The position numbers and the translations under genes were made by a program. Of a DNA stretch of 64,000 nucleotides, positions 1-13,598 are shown in pieces. The stretch's first letter is position 1, and every line of letters begins with the position of its first letter. Source of the stretch: Daphnia carinata (taxonomy: Eukaryota; Arthropoda; Branchiopoda; Diplostraca; Daphniidae); contig NC_081331.1 of the NCBI RefSeq assembly GCF_022539665.2, forward strand, positions 1,646,501-1,710,500, given 5' to 3'. The notes under the pieces were generated by a model, which was not told the DNA's origin, did not search any database, and saw only the letters and a list, made by a program, of their open reading frames with translations.

Positions 1-3000
1 CTTTCGTGTCGGATGACATATTAAATGACGTACCCTTTTCCACCCCTTTTTTTCCCCTCCTCTGTGTGTCTAGCGTGTTTATTCGGGTTGACAATCTCAT
101 TGGACATCGAGAAGAAAAGGGTATAAACTCAGCCTCAAAGATTATTCAGAGCCTTGTCGTTCAGACAGCGGCCACGTGACTCTGTTCTGCCTATAAACAT
201 CAAAGAAGACAAAGAACTAAAAAGGAATCTTTAAATTTTTTTTTTTCTGGAACGTGTAGATCGATTATTCCATCAGCTTCGATTTTTACGTGAGTAGGGA
301 TTTTCTTCAATTACGTCTCATGGCTTTTGTTTTTGTATAGCATGATGACTTTTCTTGTAGTTGCGACAGGCAAGCTTAATTTACCTAAAGAAGTTGACGT
401 GATCACATACACGTTAATATTAGCTATCCTTCACGTTTGTTTTCTGTGCACGTTAGACTCGTGACTAAGAAGGTTGTTCCAAAAAGATATAAGGTTTTTA
501 AAAGAAACAACAAAATTCTACTAGATTCAAGTTATCAGCGCCAAAGGGATAGAATCTTATCTACCGCTCTGATCTTTCTCTTGTTTAATAGACTGCTACG
601 TGTTATGTGGAGTCCATTTAACGTGTTGTTATCCTTTAGGTACTGTATACGCATCTAACAGTCTCCCCTCTATACAGAATTCATTTCCCCCCATAGTTTT
701 AATTTCTTTTTTTCTTCAAAACTTTGTTTTTTAAAAGAATGAGACGTAGGGGATATCTTGATCTATCACGGCCCAGGAGGGGGGGCAGCTTTAGCCCAGT
801 CATCCCAAAGACCAGAAGGTTTCGATTTAAATAAGATAATCTATTTTCCCGCCTTCTATATTTCTCTTCAGCTCCTCCTCCTCTTATAATTCCTCCTGTT
901 CTTCCCTTCTCATTTCTTAAAGACGAATTGTAATATACAACTGTCCAATTGCTTTCAAAGCAGCGGAAAATAAAGTGTTGCTTCCCTTTTTCTTTTTTTT
1001 TTCTTTTTGGTGGCTTCCAGCCGACTTTTAACTGAACCAGCAACACAATAAACCAATCGACTAAAAACATTTTCTCGTTGGCCTTTTTTTTTTTTATTTT
1101 TTACTTGAGGGAATTCCTTCATCATCGTCATTACACACAACGGGATAAAAAAAAAAAAAAAGAAGTCGAATCAATCAACATTCTTTGTGTTTAGAAAAGC
1201 CGCAAAAGTTGGATGATGACGTACGCGACTTTCATTTGAAACACGAAACAAACAGCAGGGCACACGCGTGTCCCGAGCCGTTTTAGATACAACGCGCATT
1301 GATACAAGTCGACTCTCTTGTTCTAATGACCATCAAAGAATGTTCAGATTATTTTTCTTTTCGTTTCGATCGCTAGTGAGACACAATTGAGTTTTATCGC
1401 ACAATAGAGGATTTTTTGAAAAAAAAAAATAAAAAGGTGAGCGATGTGGGGCGGAGGCCAATGGAAGGTGAATAGGTACCAAACAGAGTCATCGTCCTGA
1501 CGTTAAGGGAACAAAGCGACACACGCAGAAACCGTTAATCACAACAAATGAGAAAACGGTCGGGACGGCAGGTGAAGCATTTTGAAAAAAAGGAATCATT
1601 TCGTAATAAGAAAGAGGGAAAAGAAAAAAAAAAATATGCATTTAAATTCATGGGGAACGTTTCAATTGAGTTTCACAAATTTTCAAGGCCCTTTTCAAAT
1701 GAGGAGGTAGGGCCAGGTAAATAGACGCTATTATTTTTGCTTACCTCTTTGGAAGAAGCGGATAGTTTTGACAGAAATGATGAAACTGTGACCTTGAAAA
1801 TTGGATCGACAAAAAGAACGGAGGACAGTCATGTGGAATTTACCTTTTGCTTAATGCAGATGAACGGTGGCCCTAATTGTCACCTGGGGTGTTGTCTCAC
1901 CCTCAAAAAGAAAAAAAGGCAAAATTGCGCAGTAGATGAGAAAAAAATATATATAGAAAGGAAGACAAAGCGCAACAGCAGCTAAACACGACGAGGAAAA
2001 TGAAAATAACCAAAATGTGCACAGGTGTGGAATCATCGTAGGTGATGGGTAGAGAAAAAAAATAGGAAAAATGTTATGACTCTATTATCATAAATCAAGT
2101 AGATGCAATTGAAACGAAGTGGGATGACACGATAGGTTATATACTATTATCAAAACTTGTATATAGAAGGCCATTGCAATGATGAGAGGTAAAAAGAAAA
2201 GCTTCGAATAATAATATTTTTAAAAACTATGAAAGGGGGGGGGGGGGGAACAAGACAAAACAAAAGAAGAGAATTCAAAGTCATAACGGCTAGGTCGTGA
2301 TGGCTCCAAACTTCTTTTTTTCCCTCTATTCTTATAGAGAGAAACCCCCCCCCCAAAAAAAAAAAAAAAAAAAAGGGCTATATATCTATGATGATGATGA
2401 TGTGAGAGGCCAATCTGTTTTGTTTCCCTCAATTGTCCCGGATCCATTAATCACACGCTCGACACGCGGCCACAAAAAAAAAAGGGGGCAACGAAACGGG
2501 TAAAAAAAAAAGTACGTAGAGGTTAGATTTTTTTTTTTTATTAAAAAGGTAACAAAAATATGAAATTAAAAGTAAATAGGGTGGCAGACAAGGATAAGCG
2601 TGTACACGGAGAAGCGGATTAAACATTCAAAATATAAGGAATTTAGGTACTTACACTAAATTGGTTAACAAACTTAACTGTTACGTGTGAAAAAATGGTT
2701 GAAAAAAGGAAACAGATCGATACATTATTTGATTTATTTCTTTCATTTCGTGTAGATAAAAAAAAAAAAAATACGACGTCTAACGTGATTATTCGTGCAA
2801 CGTTTTTTTTTAACGACTTCCGGCATGCCAAAGGTTTTTCTTTCTCACATGTCGGTAGAAATGCACAACACTTTCCACTCGACTTGGTTTGACTCACCTG
2901 ACATCCTCTTCATTAAAGCAAGGGGTCTATGCCACTCATTTCCCGATCGAATCCAATTTTTTACACGAAATAATTCCAGTTCATCGAATGACCCACTAGT

Positions 3001-6000
3001 TCTTTCTGCTTGTTTACTGGAAGCGAGGAGACATTATTGAATTGGACCTTGGCCACCGTTTTTCCAAATCCAAGTGGGTTCCAAACCCCACGACAACATG
3101 AAAACTAATAATAAAGCAAAAGAAAAAAGAAGGTGAAATTGGAGATGTCTTAAAAAAAAAAAAAGAAAACGTCTATAAAGGCGAAGGGAAATGAAATCTC
3201 GTATAATTTCTTTATAGCATGAAAAACGTCATTTTTAAAATTGTGTGTCTATATTTTCTTATTACCTCCTAATGGTTTTTGTCTTTCTTCTTCGTACACC
3301 TCACAAATGCTGACAAAAGTTACGACATAGTCTCTTATAAAGACCCTATTGTTCGAGCACCAAGTGTTGATGCTTTTGGCACACAAACACACTAATGCCC
3401 CATTTATGTGATAACAGCTGATTGTGCATTCTTCCACGGACTGCTCGTACAATCAACGGAGAAACAGCTCTCAGCTATAGAAGAAACCAGGTCCATCTTA
3501 ATAGACACATATTTGTTCGCTGGCATTTGCGTATGGGGTTAGATTCTATACATGCCCCCTACATATGATGCGCTCGAATTATTCATATACACTAACACAC
3601 CCCTTACATTATATGGAGGATGACTGGCGGAGCCGGAATGATGGAAGACTTTTTGGGTGTTTGGTGTTACTTGTCAGCAACTCGGGTGTGAATACCAGTG
3701 GCACATATTTATACGTAAATAAGTTCCACGTCTTTTCTTTTTCAGATTAAAGAGCTTGTGTATGGTTTACGTACACGACTTTCCCTACATCATACGCAGA
3801 AGGGCTGTTGATATGATCGGTGGATGGTGAGATGATTGTGTGTCCTTGCCGTGTAATTAAGTAGCAAATCAGAGCACGGAATGTTCCACTCCATCAGGCC
3901 GGATAATCAGCTTCACACCACGTCCCACCTGCTGGCCTTATATTTTCTCCTCACTATGTATCCCCAAACGGCTGCGACTAGTTAAAGATTTATATATATT
4001 CACCTGCTGTCGTTACTACATAAGCCCTTAAAGAAAACTTCTAGCAATTGGATCATCAAATTTCATCCAACCGTATAATAATAACTCAATAAACAGCAGC
4101 CAGCGCGAGTCAGCTGACGTGTTCCGCCCATTTGCACCCGTTTGCTTCTATCCGCTCCCATCGTTTCTCCGCACTTCTAGATGAAGTTATAATCCAATTT
4201 TTATATCTATACTCATTACGCAGATACACACTATGTGTGTGTGTGTACGGTCATGAAAAAAAAAAGTTAGTTCACATCTATACCTGAGAATGAAGTGAGT
4301 TTACCGGTCATAATGTTTTCCACGCAACAGTTTTGTCCGCGGTGGCCGCAGCAGGTAACCAAAAAAAACATTTATTTATTTACTATTATTATTATTTCTT
4401 CCCCCTTCTTTCTGTTCTATCCGCATGACGACTCTATTATTCTCTCAATTTTTTTTTTTTTCGTGGTATACAAATGAGAGCGCGGGGTACCGCAACATGT
4501 CGGTTCTTCCAATTTCTCGTTTCACCCCACCACCACTTTCCGACCGCAAGGCCTGTACACGCCCTTCGCTCAGCAACCAGGTGCGATAATTAATAGAGTT
4601 ATGCAGTCTAGTAGCTCAAGAAGCAAAACATCTTTTTTTTTCTTTTTTTTCTGGTTGACCTCAAACGAGTCGGTGCCGTATTTCTCATCAATTGGAATTC
4701 CCGCGCTGCTTGGACGGCCCACCATTTTTCACGGTTTTCATTTATTACACACACAGCGGCAGGTACATATACAAGCTTACCTACATATATGGGGTAAATA
4801 CATAGACACACACTAATAGAAGGCTTTTTACAATTTTCTGTTCTTGTTTTTGTTGTTGAATGTCAAGACGAGCGGCGGCAAAGTGAAGAAGGAGGAAATG
4901 GAAACATTAAGAAATAATCATCTTTCTATACTGCGTTTTGCTGCAAGTGCGGGAAACGCAAAAAAAAGGGAGAAATATAGAACAACGTAGTTTTTTTTTT
5001 CACTTGTATGATGGTCGGTAGCTGTGCAGGGTGGCGGCATCGGATAAGAGCCCCGCTCCCCCCTTGTTCTAACATAATCTGACTGACGTTTAGTACATCC
5101 AGTCGGCATACAACATCCGGTGCTATCTTCTTTTTCATTAAAAATATTTTGAAAAAAACTAGTGAAAATGAAGAGGTTACCTATGGTAGCTGTTACTGCA
5201 TATAGCACATGTTGTCACGGCAACAGCTAATTAAGTTATACAGCGGAGATAGAGAGACCGACAAGACACAGCGGAAGAAATTTGGGGGGGAAGAGGAATT
5301 AAAAATGAGATAATTCAATGCTGGTCCGCAACTTTGGAGAAAGAGGTGATTACTGGCGAGTTACAGACGGCAGCTTATTTATAAGTAAAAACTAATTAAC
5401 TCGGTTGTGACCTGGTTAGATGTTGTTAAGACACCACCACTTAATCAGCAAATACGCGGACGGAGGCGTGTTTTAGCAATGGCCTCTTTTGGCCATTTAA
5501 TTCAAAATTTTCAACGAAAAAAAAAAAAAGGGAAAATTCGATGAGCTTTCTCTCTCTGCTTTTAAAGCGCGCAGACGTCTAATCGTCACAAAAGCTAATG
5601 AGATTGCAGCTGGTAGTTCATTTGCATTAATAACGGGCGCTAGTTTTCCAATCAAAGGAACTAGACAAAAGAAAAATGGAGAGAGTGGCAGAGATAGACG
5701 GCAGGGCGTATAGACGGTTGCCACGGTAACAGCATAGACACATATTCCTTGATCCCGAAAGGGCTGGGCGAAAACTGCTGTTCAGATTGCCGACATGCAA
5801 AACCCGTCAATTTATCGCATCTAAACTGGCGGGGAAATTATTGATACTAATCATAGCCTGCCTGCCAAAACAATATTATTACACATATTCTTTTTTTTTT
5901 TTTTTTGTTTACCTCCTCGTTCCTTCTTAAGACACGCTCACCTCTTATATTCATAAATTAGCCGGGAGGTGCACGAATCCCTTTTTTTTTTTCCTTCAGT

Positions 6001-6014
6001 TCAACATCGGCTTA

Positions 6015-6046
<32 letters not shown>

Positions 6047-8587
6047 CTTTCTCTTTCGCACAATTTTTCGTTTCTTTTGGGCTTAAGCTTTCAAGCTAGA
6101 GGCGCTTCTCAACAACAACAAAAAAATTCATTTCTTCTTTCCAACTGAAACTGTTGTTGTTATAACACGCCCGCCGATAATATTATCTTCATTTTTTTTT
6201 TCTACCCCCCCCCCCCCTCCCACAAACAAAAAAAAAAACATGCGCTTTCGCTTCTGCCGCTATGTTATATTGCTCGGACAACATACAGCACCACCCGGCC
6301 ACCGGTTATAGCTCCTCCTGTGGTTGTGTTTGACCGAAGAGAAAGAACAAACAATGAAAAAGTATTTAAGAGTTTAAAAAATATATATATATGTGTATTT
6401 TACTTTCGAGACCGCCTTCACTGTGAAACATCAACAGACTCCTTTTTCTTAAATTGTCTGGCGAAAAAAAAAAAAAGAGAAAAAAAAACCTTTTGTGTAT
6501 AACCGATGGCGGTGAGCTTAGTAATTACCGGTCGTAGATATGTGTTACTATGTGTGTTGTCGGTCGGAGTTTTTCTTTTTTCCCTTCTTTTGCGCTCTTT
6601 TTTTTTTTTTCTATCCGTTCCTCCTTTTTTAAACTACCTCCCTTTTCACAAACGATGACTTCATTATAGATATCCCCTTGAACTTTGTTAATGGAAAAAA
6701 AGGAAGAATAAAGGCCGGACTTTCTTTTGACACAAAATCTACAGGGCAGACAATTTTTCTTAGTTGAGTTGTAATTTTTTTTTTCTCTCTCCCCTTTTTC
6801 AAAAAGTTAAACATGTTTTCTGTGCGGGTCTTTACTCGCTGATTGTAATTGAAAATTCGAACCATTTGTAGGATAAGTTTTGAAAAGAAGAGGTCGTTGA
6901 GCGCAGGATGCACACACACAAGATGTTACTCCTCTGACTTGATGTCTAATGACTTGCTGCGCTTCTCCCCCCCTCAGTGTTTGAGAAACAACATTTGAAA
7001 ACTCAATTAAATCAAGTTGAAAAATGATGGGCATGAAAAAAAAAAAAAAGGATGAGCGATTCTATTGTTCATTGTTTCTAGTTTTAGAGAAGGGGAAGAC
7101 TCTTTCTTAGTTGTTTTCTCCAGACCTTTTTCGGGTTTTATTGTTTCTTTTTCACCAACGATTCAGATCGGATCCTGAGCTCCATCTCTTGTTTTTATCA
7201 CTAAGCTACAAACACAGAAAGCTAAGGTAATGCGCAGGTGGAGAGATGAACGACCGTGAAAACAAGACCGACAATAAATACTGGCATCATTTTTTCGATT
7301 CGTCAGAGGGCGTATTTCATTTAACCGACCAATTTGGAAAGCCCCAGAAAAAAAAAAATTTCATGGCTAAACTTCATTGAATACTTACAAAGAAAAAAAT
7401 AAAAAAGAATAGAGAAAAAAATAAAAAAGAAAAACGTTTGAATTAGGTAACCAAGGTTTAAATCAAACGAATCGCGCACTTTAGAAATCAGCCGACACTG
7501 ATTGGTTTAGGGAGGTCGCTTACACACCGAGCGCAGGGACTTGCGTGACAGCTGTATAACTGCGTGAATACTTGATTCTGGTTCCACCTTAGTTGGAATA
7601 GTCACTAAAAAGTACACGTAAAAAAAAAGCGACGGGAGGTTCTTTGCTGGGAGCCGACGGACACAAAAGAAAAGTACACCATTCAAAATTCCGGTCCGGA
7701 TAGATTCGAATGGATGAATTTAACGAATGCAGCCCTCCCGACTTTATTTGGATGTGTTCAAATGTGCATTCAAACTTCTTTTTATTATCATGTCATGAAA
7801 ACTTGCCTAGCGGTTGTTTTTTTTTAACGATTGGAAATATCCGCATTGAATTATGCGATGGACGCTGTTTACCAACTCACGGAAAAAAAAAAAATAAAAT
7901 AAAAGACACTCGGATTATTATATGAAGGTTGCGGCTGTTGTCCTTAGCCTTGTCATCCCTGTCAAACCGTGAATAAAAAGTATTTAGAAGGAAAGTAGTT
8001 AACATTTAACGACCGTTTCCAGAGAAACGGGCCAGATCAAAGTCACATCCCATGGCATTCAGCACAACCAATAGCTAACCAGCAGAGGCGGAGTCAGGCG
8101 GAATTCTTCCATTTTATTTCCCCAACAGAAAAAACGTGATGGCGCCCAACTGACTCGACTCGATAATTTTAATATTACCATCAGCCGATGGCCAAGTCCT
8201 TGTAGGGAAATTCAATAAGGAAACACCAACCAGACGCACCGATGTGGTTATTTTTTTTTCTCACGCAAACAACCACCACAAAACGAGCCTCGTCCAATCG
8301 GAAGGCAATCTAGGGAAACAACAGAACGTTACAAACCGTAACAAAGTTGAAAGTAAAATGAAAATTTTTTTTTTATTTTTCCGACTTGATCATTTTGCAT
8401 GAATCACGAACTATATTTGACGAGAAAATGTTGATGCATGCACTAAATCTTATTTCCATATTTGTAAGCAGCATTTTTGGAGGAGTAGAAATTTTTGAAG
8501 CGTAACTGAATCCTAGACAGAAAGCAAGATCAGTTGCACATGTATGGCACACTTTGGTGAGTTAGAAAGGAGATAAAAGGACTGAGT
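1..8587. other. Gene-free stretch, AT-rich with homopolymer runs
   Basis: I see no coding exon series here on either strand. Open frames are short (under about 125 codons), lack recognisable domains, and mostly run through A/T or C homopolymers. The stretch holds many A or T runs of 9-20 bases, a G run near 2227-2248, a C run near 6205-6220, a CT dinucleotide run at about 6015-6040, a short GT run near 4232 and a GAT run near 2388. It could be intergenic DNA or part of a long intron of a gene lying left of the window. The 3' end of the coiled-coil gene lies at its right edge. Confidence 0.6.
6015..6040. repeat. CT dinucleotide microsatellite
   Basis: An uninterrupted CT repeat of about 13 units lies between AT-rich sequence. 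Seen directly. No gene is attached to it. Confidence 0.85.
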
Positions 8588-10452
8588 TTAGTTTTCGATC
8601 GACTCTTCGGACGAAGCTGATTCAATCTTCAAGGTTTCCTCGATCACGGTCGTATTCCCAACGTCCAGCGCTCCGTTCCAGCTGTTCATAGTTTTATTAA
8701 AGGCCTCCATCTCGAGAGAGAAAAATCAAACAAATGAGTTTAAATAAAGAATGAATAGAAGATATCCCAGAATGGAAAATTTATGTACTTCAAATTTGAG
8801 AGCTTCGATCTGATAGAGTGCAGTTTGTAATTTCATATCTTGGATCTGGTCTCTTGTTTCATCCTTGCACTTTTGCAGTGTTTGATTCATGGCTCTGTTT
8901 TGCAGACTTAAAATCGTGATTCGATCCTTCTCCGTTTCGCTTTCGATCATGGCGACACTCTCCGCTATGCGGGACAATTTATCTTCAGTGATTTCCTGTC
9001 AAAATCATTTGCGTTACAAGAGATGTAAAGAAACAATAGTTCACCATTCAAAAAAGATGTACCGTGCGCTGAAGTACTCGATCGTATTGGACTTGGATTT
9101 CAGTCAAGTTGTAACGAAGTTGATCGACTGTTAATTGCATTTCCCTGGCTTGGAAATCGTCTTGCTCTCCATACACTTCCAGCTGTTCGTGCATTCGGTA
9201 ATGACGAGCTTCTAACGAGTCGAGGACAGCCTCGTTCGCTTCGACTTTCGACTCCAGTCGGTTGTATTGCTGGACAAATCCTTCCAGCCGTTGCTCAATC
9301 GGTTCCATTCGTGACGACTCGGCTGTTTTGCTCTCCATTTTTCGCTCGAGATTCTGTTGAGCATCACGAACGGATTGCAGCGCATTCTTCAGTTCATTGA
9401 CTTTGTGGTTCCAGTGACTGTAACGTCCACCAGATCGGCTGTGATGGCTGTCAAACGCGCTTGCTCCTGCCAACTCGATCGAAGCGTTCCATTCTTCTTT
9501 CAGCGATTGAACCTGTCAAGATCAATTTAGTTCATCAAAGTTTTCGTTTAGACTTTCTTTTTCTTTCCAATTTTAGAGAAAGAATATAATCCATTACCTC
9601 TGAGCTGACGCGAGCGACATCCTTCAGGCAACGCTTTTGATTTTCAGTTATTTCACTTAAATCGTTGCGCAATTGGATCATATCAGCGGCCATTCGCTGC
9701 CGTTCGACGCTTTCCTCCGTCCATTGATGACGCAGCTGATGCACCTCATCCTGGAATTGCACGAATTTGATCATGGAATTTTACTATTGAAATATAAGGT
9801 TAATGTTAATACTTGAACAAAACGAATTTGCTTCTGGACTTCGTCAGCGAGCTGAATAGATTTTGAAACATTCAAATTCTGATTGATCTGATTCACGTCC
9901 GCTTTTAGATTGCTGACAGATTTCAGAAGCCATTGCAATGTTTTGACGGCGTTTTCGGAGGATGTATCTCGGACAGTCCGCACTGAACCTTCTGATGTTC
10001 CAATCAGGGATTCGACTTTGCTTCTAAAGTTTTCAAATTCAATTACCAATCAAGCAAGTCGAAATAAACTGTCAATCAACTACTCACTTGAGAAGGTCCA
10101 ATTCGTGACGGAACGATTCAATCGTCTGCGCTTGATGGTTCTTATGAAGACTCAGCTGTTCGAGGGAAGTTTGGAGACCCCTCATTTGTGCGTCAAATTG
10201 AGACAGAGCTCGACTTTCAACTTCCAGTGCATTTAGAGTTTCTTTAGCCAATTTGACTTCTTCCTGAGATGCGCGACTCGTTTCGCTCGTCCGCTCTTGA
10301 CGGCATCGAACCTCTTTGAGATCTCTCACTTCACGGGTCAATTTGCCAACCGTTTCCTCTAATTTGTTGATGCGCTTCCATTCCATTCGGCCGGAAGAAA
10401 CGTGGCTGCATCCCAAAACTAAAACCAACACGAACACGAAACAGAACTCCAT
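8588..10452 (-). CDS. Secreted coiled-coil protein, family not recognised
   Basis: Six exons read on the minus strand: 10452-10088, 10023-9813, 9750-9598, 9512-9063, 8995-8789 and 8710-8588, giving 502 residues. Every junction is GT-AG. The first intron is phase 2; the other four are all phase 0. Residues 1 to about 21 form a strong hydrophobic signal peptide (VFVLVLVLGC core), ending near SSGR. The rest is almost entirely heptad-like alpha-helix rich in Glu, Gln, Leu, Lys and Arg, with few cysteines and no fibrinogen, C1q, lectin or EGF domain. The last exon ends in an acidic Ser/Glu-rich tail (SASSEESIEN). I infer a secreted oligomeric rod, perhaps an extracellular-matrix or cuticle-associated protein. 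It could also be the stalk of a protein whose head domain was lost. The exon model is firm; the function is unknown. Confidence 0.8.
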
Positions 10453-10478
10453 CTTCTAACGTTCTCTGTGACGGTATG

Positions 10479-10510
10479 ACTGAATGCGACGGAATTGTTT
10501 GCTGTTTAAA
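10479..10510 (-). promoter_or_regulatory. Putative core promoter of the coiled-coil gene
   Basis: On the minus strand a TCAGT initiator-like pentamer (10483-10479) lies 27 bases before the start codon. A TTTAAA TATA-like hexamer (10510-10505) lies about 25 bases further upstream. The spacing fits an arthropod TATA plus Inr promoter. A C run at 10513-10525 lies just behind it. Motif-level inference only. Confidence 0.4.
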
Positions 10511-10525
10511 TGTCCCCCCCCCCCC

Positions 10526-11670
10526 TACTCCTCTGTACTTCTGTATCCCCGCTACTACTACACCAGGTGGCCTTTTATTTAGGTCCTTTTAGAATCCCCC
10601 CCCCCCCCTCCTTCCTTTTTTTGCTCTCTCCACACCACATCTGCCATCGATATGTTTTAGTACATGCCTGGCTATCGTTCCCTATAATTTTTGAAAGCAA
10701 ATTTCTCGAGAAAAAAAAAAAGCGGAAGAAAGAATCGCAAACGTTTAGTTTAAATGCTGGGCGGCTTTGTTTTGCTCTGAAAAGGGGTCCAAACCGATAA
10801 GAATCGAAACATCACTACCGACTTAATTTGATGCTAATGAATGGCACTTGGTCACTAACGAGAAGCAGATTGGCGGAGGGCGGAGGCGACGGGTAGATAA
10901 TCTCTCTAGCGACGTGGGGACCTTTTTCTTTCTTGAAAATTGTGGGTCAACGGATGTGTGGGAAAAACCAAAGGAATAAAAATATCGATGGTATGCATTA
11001 AATTAGAATAACAACGCCGGTAAAGCATATGTGATAACATACGCAATGCCTAAAAAAGAACGAAAAAGCGCGATAAGGGAGGTATTTTTCATCATTCCCT
11101 GCCACCAGGTGTATGTGTTTAGAGAAGGGGAATGAAAAACCGTTGGCGATGTGCTACGTACTACCTTTATTGTATCCGATAAGATTCAAAACAAACCCAC
11201 CTCCTTCCCCTCTACACAACAAATAAAAACCTTTCAAAAGCTTATTTTTGTGTATGACAGAATAGATCCGCGCGCGTGCTAGGTCCCTTTAAACGTAACG
11301 AAAATGGTAACGGTTGTACTCCCTTCTGTCATGTGTTATCGAAGATTTTTTAAAAGAATTACATACATGCTGCACACACACACACACACATAAAGTACTG
11401 AATTTCTTTGTTAATACAACAAAATTTCAATCAGCAACATACACTATCCCTCAAAACGTGATCCATAGGATGTACATCATTTTTGGCAATGCTTCCATAT
11501 CACACGATCCTTCTTTTTGTTCCCCGCCAATTAGCGGAGAGGTCTAAGTGGGTTAATGGCTTTTCCCAAGAAGAAGTACAAAACAAAAACAAAACAGATT
11601 AGCTTTTTTTTTTCTTCTTGGTTTTCACTAGAATACTGTGGAAAACTCTCAGGGTTGACAGGGCTATCTT
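10526..11670. other. Intergenic spacer
   Basis: No coding exon is seen. It holds a second C run near 10597-10607 and a CA microsatellite at about 11374-11390. It also contains the upstream region of the coiled-coil gene and the 3' flank of the NGLY1 gene. Confidence 0.55.
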
Positions 11671-13598
11671 TCAATCTAGTGAACCGAAGAAAATCCGTAG
11701 GGACAGAGGAAAGTGGGTTAGGTCTTTGGTAGATTGGCGTGCTATTTGGGTGTGTTGCCAGGCGTTGTCTCCTCGTCCAAGAGTCATCTCAACGCTCAAC
11801 ACACAATATGTTGAGCCGCTCAAATCGATTTCATAGTCAACACAACCTATTGCGCAGTGAATTTCATTTTTGTAGCATAGTTGAGAAACCAAAAGAGGGA
11901 ACATAAGTGTCACTTACCATTTTCCAGTAATTGGTAATGATCCGAACAGCTAATTTTCCAACAGATTTCTCCATCTTCGTAAGTTGTTCCAGGGCAAGAT
12001 ACTGTCGCTTGAAGAATCATTAAATTGGTTGAAGATAAATCGAATTTCCACGATAGACAAGCTTTCGAGCTTCCCTCTGTAGATTTCAATGTGTTTAAAT
12101 ATTTAGTTGCATAAAGAATTCACCGGAAATCGTAAATTTTACCAACACGAGCTAAATACGCCATTTTCCAATCACTTTCAGTTTTACGAAACACGGACTC
12201 CGCTTGATAAGCTCCATTTGACCATTTATCCGTTACGCTGTCTCCGTCTGAGCGGCGCACATACTTATCTAGACTGGCACTGCATTCAGATGATTGGTTT
12301 ACTACATAACACAAATATGCATGGGTTGCACAACAATTCTTTTGAACCTGTATTCTAAGCAGAATTCCCCGTTACTCATTTCTGCTTCTGTTGGAGTCCA
12401 AACGACCGGCTCGTGTTCTTGTTGAAACGTTCCCATTTCGCCACGAGTTTGTCTCCAACTAATAGCGCCACTTATTCGACCTTGCTCCTCACCCTCTTTG
12501 ACTTCTCGAGGTAAGAGAAATTCAGCTAGCTCTCCAACAAGTCGTAAAGTCAGTAGTTCTCTTTGAGAATCACTAACTGATGACTGAAGCTGTCTAGAGA
12601 GTCTATTGGTTTGTTGAAGAAGCCACTCTTCTGAAACCAAATTCCTTCGTTTAATAACCTTAACGACAATAACAGAAAAATTTAGTTCCATTCGACGAGT
12701 GCTAATATACCAAATGAGGAAACCTACTTCTGCATGATTTCGGGTATAGCGCCACGTCACATCTTGTACCTCATCTTTTGAAAATGCAATAACATAATTC
12801 AACTTTTTTCCCCAACCGACATCATAAAGTAGGGGCTTATCCCAAGCTGCTTCACAGGAATCACAGTGTAGCCTACAAGAAACATCATGCTCATATAAAA
12901 GATTTTAATACATCAAAGATTGTATACCATCTATTAAGTCTTTCAGAATATATTTCTGTCCACACATGGTCTGTCCAATCTAGGACATATCTGGCATCAT
13001 ACTTCAAGGCCCTGCAAATGAGAGTGAAGCAGTTTGCCCATTCGCCACACCTTCCTCTTCTGGTTTGTAGGAGTTTTTCTATTGAATTAAAACATTGTTA
13101 TGATAGATTTTATGCTAGATTTCACTAGTAATTACCAGGGTCATTGTATCTTGGGAATCTGTCTGTAGCACTACAGAGATTGCACTTGAAATTTTCAACC
13201 CGGTGTGCACCATAACGGAGATCATCTGCACTAGGAACTCCTGTTCCAACACTTTGCATAGGCTTGTTGCAGGTACTGCAATGAGCAGCATCAAACCAGG
13301 TAAAGAAACTCTCTTTGAACCAGGTTAACAACTCTATCAGGAGAGCGTCTCGAAGAACTTTGGAATCTGATTTCGAGTTGTTTGGACAGTTTTGTTGAGC
13401 CCGAGCTAACAAATCGGAAAGGGGGACACATGCTTTAGCTTTCGATTGCAATTCAGCATTTTCATACTTGAGGACATGTCGACTATTAATAGTAAGACGT
13501 TCAAGGAACTCAATTTGCAGGTGGGAGCGAGACATTTTTAGATGATGTATGTTATTAAGTGCAGACGTTTTGTTCCAACGGTTTGTTGTCATTTTCAT
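11671..13598 (-). CDS. Ngly1: Peptide:N-glycanase (cytosolic PNGase, NGLY1 homologue)
   Basis: Seven minus-strand exons: 13598-13136, 13078-12928, 12872-12728, 12658-12348, 12279-12143, 12076-11918 and 11846-11671; 513 residues. The enzyme removes N-glycans from misfolded glycoproteins exported from the ER. The transglutaminase-like core shows the catalytic triad Cys165 (GRCGEW), His192 (DHVWTE) and Asp209 (HCDSCE). Their spacing of 27 and 17 residues equals that of human Cys309, His336 and Asp353. Two CxxC pairs in exons 1 (CSTC, CNLC) form the zinc site. The C-terminal PAW domain spans about residues 345-513 and keeps YLAR, WKFD and DNAWQHTQ, ending GSLD. The N-terminal PUB domain of the human and fly proteins is absent. 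An internal Met (MSRSHLQ) about 21 codons in could also serve as the start. Homology is very strong. Confidence 0.93.
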
